Source: Candidatus Lithacetigena glycinireducens (lineage in GTDB: Bacteria; Coprothermobacterota; HKB111). Taken from it: a stretch of DNA of 10,525 nt. Below, piece by piece: positions 8,218 to 10,525 of this stretch. Both the position numbers and the translations under genes were made by a program. The stretch spans positions 1 through 10,525 of the forward strand of contig QLUP01000027.1 of the NCBI GenBank assembly GCA_018725485.1, written 5' to 3'. The number at the start of each line of letters is the position of its first letter. The stretch's first letter is position 1. The notes below the pieces were generated by a model. It was not told where the DNA came from. It ran no database searches and saw nothing but the letters and a program-made list of their open reading frames with translations.

Positions 8218-9240
8218 TTAATCCTCTAAATGAAATTTAAATTGATTTAAGAATCTTAAATCGTTATCTAAAAAGTGACGAATGTGATTAATACCATACA
8301 TTAACATGCCTATTCGTTCAGGTCCCATTCCAAAAGCAAAGCCTGAATATATTTTGGAATTTATATTTTGCCTTTCTAATACTTCTGGATGAACCATTCC
8401 TGCGCCAAGTATTTCCAACCAACCGGTCTGTTTGCAGGTAATACAACCCCTACCTTTACATATTACGCATTTTACAGCTACTTCTGCACCTGGCTCCACA
8501 AAAGGGAAGTAAGAAAGAACAAATTTTACCTCTTGATCTCTCCCAAACATAGAACGAGCAAAATACTCCAGGGTTCCTTTTAAATGTGCGAAATTAACTC
8601 CTTTGTCTATATATAAAACTTCAATCTGGTAGAAAACGGGAGAATGCGAAGCATCAGGGTTGTCTTTTCTAAAACACCTTCCTGGAGCGATTATTTTAAT
8701 AGGTGGTCTGTTTGATTCCATAGTTCTAATTTGTACAGGAGAGGTGTGAGTTCTAAGAAGTTTACCATTATTAAGGTAAAAAGTGTCCCACAGGTCTCTG
8801 GCTGGGTGGTGGGCGGGCATATTTAAAGCTTCAAAGTTGTAGTACTCTGTTTCAACCTCGGGCCCCTCTACTGTCTCGTATCCTAAACGCTCAAATATAT
8901 GTACTATTTTGTTAATTATCCGATTGATAATATGCATTCTACCGATATTAATTGGGAATGGAGGAAGGTAAGGGTCGATGGATTCTTTTTTTAATCTTTC
9001 TAAGAGGAATGAGGAAGTAATAGCTTCTATTTTCTTATTTACAACAGATTCTAACTCTTCTTTAAGAAGGTTAAGTTCTTCACCTCTTTTTTTTCTTTCT
9101 CCTAATGGGAGGTTTTTTAACTCTTTAAGATAACTATTTAAAACACCCTGACGACCCAGGAGATTAATTCGCAATGCTTCCAGTTCGTCCAGGGTGCTTG
9201 TTTGTTCAACTTGTTTTTTTATCTTATCAATATCTATCAA
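8218..9240 (-). CDS. pheS: Phenylalanine--tRNA ligase alpha subunit
   Basis: Catalytic alpha subunit of phenylalanyl-tRNA synthetase, 340 residues (usual about 330-350). Residues 1 to about 88 form the N-terminal tRNA-binding coiled coil. The class II catalytic domain follows, with motif 1 near 101-150 (MHIINRIINKIVHIF, EGPEVE), RTHTSPVQ (163-170), motif 2 GRCFRKDNPDASHSP (187-201) and motif 3 GFAFGMGPERIGML (300-313). Four cysteines (258, 261, 266, 269) in a C..C....C..C arrangement just before TGWLEILG are a knuckle found in many bacterial PheS proteins. The start is read as TTG at 9238-9240: no ATG is suitably placed, the following codons match the PheS N-terminus in length, and AAGG at 9249-9252 lies 8 nt upstream. 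It sits 3 bp after the rplT stop, so it is probably coupled to ribosomal protein synthesis. I see no T-box leader in front of it. Confidence 0.97.
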   Translation of the reverse strand: MIDIDKIKKQVEQTSTLDELEALRINLLGRQGVLNSYLKELKNLPLGERKKRGEELNLLKEELESVVNKKIEAITSSFLLERLKKESIDPYLPPFPINIGRMHIINRIINKIVHIFERLGYETVEGPEVETEYYNFEALNMPAHHPARDLWDTFYLNNGKLLRTHTSPVQIRTMESNRPPIKIIAPGRCFRKDNPDASHSPVFYQIEVLYIDKGVNFAHLKGTLEYFARSMFGRDQEVKFVLSYFPFVEPGAEVAVKCVICKGRGCITCKQTGWLEILGAGMVHPEVLERQNINSKIYSGFAFGMGPERIGMLMYGINHIRHFLDNDLRFLNQFKFHLED

Positions 9241-9243
9241 AGC

Positions 9244-9606
9244 TCAAACCTTAATGCCAAGTGCCTCTTTAGATTTTTCAATTAACAATTGGAAAGAGTC
9301 TTTATCGTTTAAAGCAATATCTGATAACACCTTTCTATTAATATCAATTTCACATTTCTTCAGTCCTGCTATGAACTGACTGTAAGATATTCCATATTCT
9401 CTTACTGCAGCATTAATTCTGGTGATCCAGAGTGAACGAAAATCACCCTTTCTATCTTTTCTGTGAACATAAGCATAAGTAAGTGCTTTAAGTAATGCTT
9501 CTTTTGCCAACCTGAATCTTTTGTGTAATCCATGCTGATAACCTTTTGCTAATTTCAATACTTTCTTATGACGACGGCGGGTAGTAAAACCACCTTTAAC
9601 TCTCAT
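9244..9606 (-). CDS. rplT: 50S ribosomal protein L20
   Basis: L20 (bL20), 120 residues, full length; binds 23S rRNA early in 50S assembly and, in E. coli and B. subtilis, represses its own operon by binding the mRNA. The sequence shows the basic N-terminal extension (RVKGGFTTRRRHKKVLKLAK) and the globular RNA-binding part with FRSLWITRINAAVREYG, ISYSQFIAGLK, and RKVLSDIALND. The segment after the first helix (GYQHGLHKRF) replaces the commoner GYxGxRSxLFR form. It starts MRVKGG without the usual Ala after Met. ATG at 9604-9606 has an excellent GGAGGTG site at 9612-9618 with 7-nt spacing, in the 33-bp gap after rpmI. Confidence 0.98.
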   Translation of the reverse strand: MRVKGGFTTRRRHKKVLKLAKGYQHGLHKRFRLAKEALLKALTYAYVHRKDRKGDFRSLWITRINAAVREYGISYSQFIAGLKKCEIDINRKVLSDIALNDKDSFQLLIEKSKEALGIKV

Positions 9607-9639
9607 ATTAACACCTCCAGTATTAACAAAGAATAAATC

Positions 9640-9834
9640 TTAAATATTAGGTAAGAGCTTCTCGATATGCTCCTTATAGGTTTCATCCACAACAGTTTTG
9701 GATGATAACCTGGCTTTTTGATCTTTTGATTTTTTTCTTAAAAGGTGTGCACCACCCTGGCGTTTTCTAAGCAATTTGCCTGTACCGGTTACTTTGAACC
9801 TTTTAAGGGCGCTTTTTCTTGTTTTAATTTTCAT
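9640..9834 (-). CDS. rpmI: 50S ribosomal protein L35
   Basis: L35 (bL35), 64 residues, a small highly basic large-subunit protein. The motif MKIKTRKSALKRFKVTGTGK at the N-terminus, GGAHLLRKKS in the middle and the KLLPNI end are diagnostic. ATG at 9832-9834 is preceded by AAAGGAG at 9843-9849 (8-nt spacing), which overlaps the region of the infC stop codon; the gap to infC is 4 bp. The order infC-rpmI-rplT is the standard bacterial arrangement and allows L20 control of all three genes. Confidence 0.98.
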   Translation of the reverse strand: MKIKTRKSALKRFKVTGTGKLLRKRQGGAHLLRKKSKDQKARLSSKTVVDETYKEHIEKLLPNI

Positions 9835-9838
9835 AATT

Positions 9839-10360
9839 TTAACTCCTTTGACTTTTGGGGCTTAGCACCATGACTAATCTTTTACCATCCAATTGGGGTG
9901 ATCTTTCTACCACACATTTATCCTGTAATTGGTTGGTTATGTTACTTAAAAGAGCAATACCCAAATCTGAATGTGCTATGGCTCTTCCTCTCAGCATAAG
10001 AGAAATCTTCACTTTATCTCCATCTGATAAAAAACCCTCAATATGTCTTAGCTTAACTTCCAGGTCATGGTTATTGATGTTGAAATTTCCAAACCTGATT
10101 TCTTTAACTTCAATAACCTTCTGTTTTTTCTTTGCTTCTTTTTCTTTCTTATGGAGTTCGTATCTATACCGTCCATAATCCAGAATTTTACATACAGGGG
10201 GATCGCTGTTTGGAGACACTTCAACCAGGTCTAAGCCTTTTTGCCTGGCTATCTCAATAGCTTCGCGAGTGGGTACAATTCCTACTTGCTGGCCATTCTC
10301 ATCGATCAGTCTGACTGCCTGTGCTTTAATGCTTTCATTTAAACCTATGCCTTTTGCGAT
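9839..10360 (-). CDS. infC: Translation initiation factor IF-3, predicted AUC start
   Basis: IF3 binds the 30S subunit, blocks premature 50S joining and rejects non-canonical start codons and non-initiator tRNA. From the chosen start the protein has 173 residues, the normal length. The N-domain (about 1-70) contains LNESIKAQAVRLI, GIVPTREAIEIA, LDLVEVSP and PPVCKILDYGRYRYE; a lysine-rich linker (about 71-82) follows; the C-domain has EVKEIRFG, HDLEVKL, FLSDGDKVKI and LRGRAIAH. Start choice: GGAGGTG at 10367-10373 stands 7-8 nt upstream of ATC at 10358-10360, giving M(I)AKGIGLNE, which matches IF3 N-termini. The in-frame ATG at 10397-10399 has no ribosome binding site and would translate through the Shine-Dalgarno sequence as non-homologous MLIFPILYLEV. 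AUU or AUC starts are known for infC in other bacteria and provide autoregulation. First gene of the operon. Confidence 0.95.
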   Translation of the reverse strand: MAKGIGLNESIKAQAVRLIDENGQQVGIVPTREAIEIARQKGLDLVEVSPNSDPPVCKILDYGRYRYELHKKEKEAKKKQKVIEVKEIRFGNFNINNHDLEVKLRHIEGFLSDGDKVKISLMLRGRAIAHSDLGIALLSNITNQLQDKCVVERSPQLDGKRLVMVLSPKSQRS

Positions 10361-10486
10361 AAATCTCACCTCCAAATATAAAATGGGAAATATAAGCATA
10401 GATACTGCTTTTGCTACCCTTTCAGCATGATACTTCGGGGTGAGAAGCTGTTAGCAGTTTTATATTAAGCCTCTACTTTCCCTTAG
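10361..10486 (-). promoter_or_regulatory. infC 5' leader, candidate autoregulatory RNA (possible L20-type leader)
   Basis: A leader of about 125 nt with no credible ORF. Pairings visible on the transcript: TCTCACC (10439-10445) is perfectly complementary to GGTGAGA (10364-10370), which includes part of the infC Shine-Dalgarno sequence; AGAGGCT (10468-10474) pairs with AGCTTCT (10443-10449) with one G-U, overlapping the first element by 3 nt so the two compete; ATGCTG (10423-10428) can pair with CAGTAT (10402-10407); GGGAAA (10477-10482) matches TTTCCC (10385-10390), which is followed by a U-rich stretch. In B. subtilis the infC-rpmI-rplT leader is controlled by L20, so a similar role is a reasonable inference. 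I could not verify the L20-binding fold by eye. Confidence 0.5.
10367..10373 (-). promoter_or_regulatory. infC Shine-Dalgarno site that fixes the AUC start
   Basis: The minus strand reads GGAGGTG. GGAGG is separated by 8 nt (TGAGATTT) from ATC at 10358-10360, ideal spacing. No ATG, GTG or TTG in frame lies at a suitable distance downstream; the in-frame GTG at 10367-10369 is part of the site itself. This decides in favour of the AUC start. Confidence 0.85.
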
Positions 10487-10492
10487 GGTATG

Positions 10493-10521
10493 ATTTTATC
10501 ATCATTTTATTAGTAAGTCAA
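10493..10521 (-). promoter_or_regulatory. Predicted sigma70/sigmaA promoter of the infC operon
   Basis: Reading the minus strand, TTGACT (10516-10521) matches the -35 consensus at five of six bases, and TAAAAT (10493-10498) the -10 consensus at five of six, with an optimal 17-bp spacer. Transcription would start near 10486, leaving an untranslated leader of about 125 nt before the infC start. This is the only strong promoter-like pair I found in front of the seven-gene operon. An additional upstream promoter beyond the window edge cannot be excluded. Confidence 0.75.
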
Positions 10522-10525
10522 TGCT

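Noticed and set aside
9241-9243. T-box or attenuator in front of pheST
   Set aside because: Only 3 bp separate rplT and pheS, leaving no leader; control must come from the operon promoter or lie inside upstream genes.
9855-10178. Plus-strand open frame of 107 codons opposite infC
   Set aside because: It lies wholly inside infC on the other strand, with no recognisable domain or ribosome binding site. Other short opposite-strand frames at 496-690, 2152-2337, 3688-3876, 6517-6747, 8389-8583 and 9194-9379 are rejected for the same reason.
10361-10399. N-terminal extension of infC starting at ATG 10397-10399
   Set aside because: No ribosome binding site precedes it, the 13 extra residues do not resemble IF3, and the reading would run through a strong Shine-Dalgarno sequence.
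10410-10430. Leader peptide ATG CTG AAA GGG TAG in the infC leader
   Set aside because: Only four codons and no ribosome binding site; no run of regulatory codons such as Phe.
1-10525. CRISPR arrays, tRNA/rRNA genes, insertion sequences or prophage genes
   Set aside because: No spaced direct repeats, no tRNA-like cloverleaf or rRNA sequence, no transposase or integrase coding, and almost every base is taken by core genes.

Overview
The window is about 10.5 kb of dense, AT-rich bacterial DNA made of core housekeeping genes. I see no phage, insertion sequence, CRISPR array or accessory island. Gene order and strong AGGAGG-type ribosome binding sites resemble Firmicutes and related deep-branching low-GC phyla. 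In Bacillus subtilis, from memory, pheS-pheT, polX and mutS2 lie in the same order with rnhC, zapA and yshB between them; here those genes are absent. An Atribacterota-like or Firmicutes-related bacterium is possible, but the sequence alone does not fix the phylum. The peptidoglycan synthase shows a cell wall is made.

Layout. Bases 1-1860 (+) hold most of a class A penicillin-binding protein; its N-terminus lies left of the window. Everything else is on the minus strand and reads right to left: promoter and leader (10361-10521), infC (IF3), rpmI (L35), rplT (L20), pheS, pheT, polX, mutS2. The seven genes are packed with gaps of 1-33 bp or overlaps of 4-20 bp, so they almost certainly form one operon of about 8.6 kb driven by the sigma70-type promoter at 10493-10521. 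The operon converges on the PBP gene with only 2 bp between the stop codons.

Functionally the operon joins translation initiation (IF3), two large-subunit ribosomal proteins, phenylalanine charging of tRNA, a PolX-family nuclease and MutS2, which in B. subtilis is reported to act on collided ribosomes. Points of most interest: (1) the PolX protein appears to have lost all three catalytic aspartates of the polymerase palm and a palm segment, while its PHP nuclease domain is intact; (2) infC very probably starts at a rare AUC codon, consistent with IF3 autoregulation; (3) the infC leader contains a segment complementary to the infC Shine-Dalgarno region plus competing hairpins, a candidate autoregulatory RNA. 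The rest looks ordinary.
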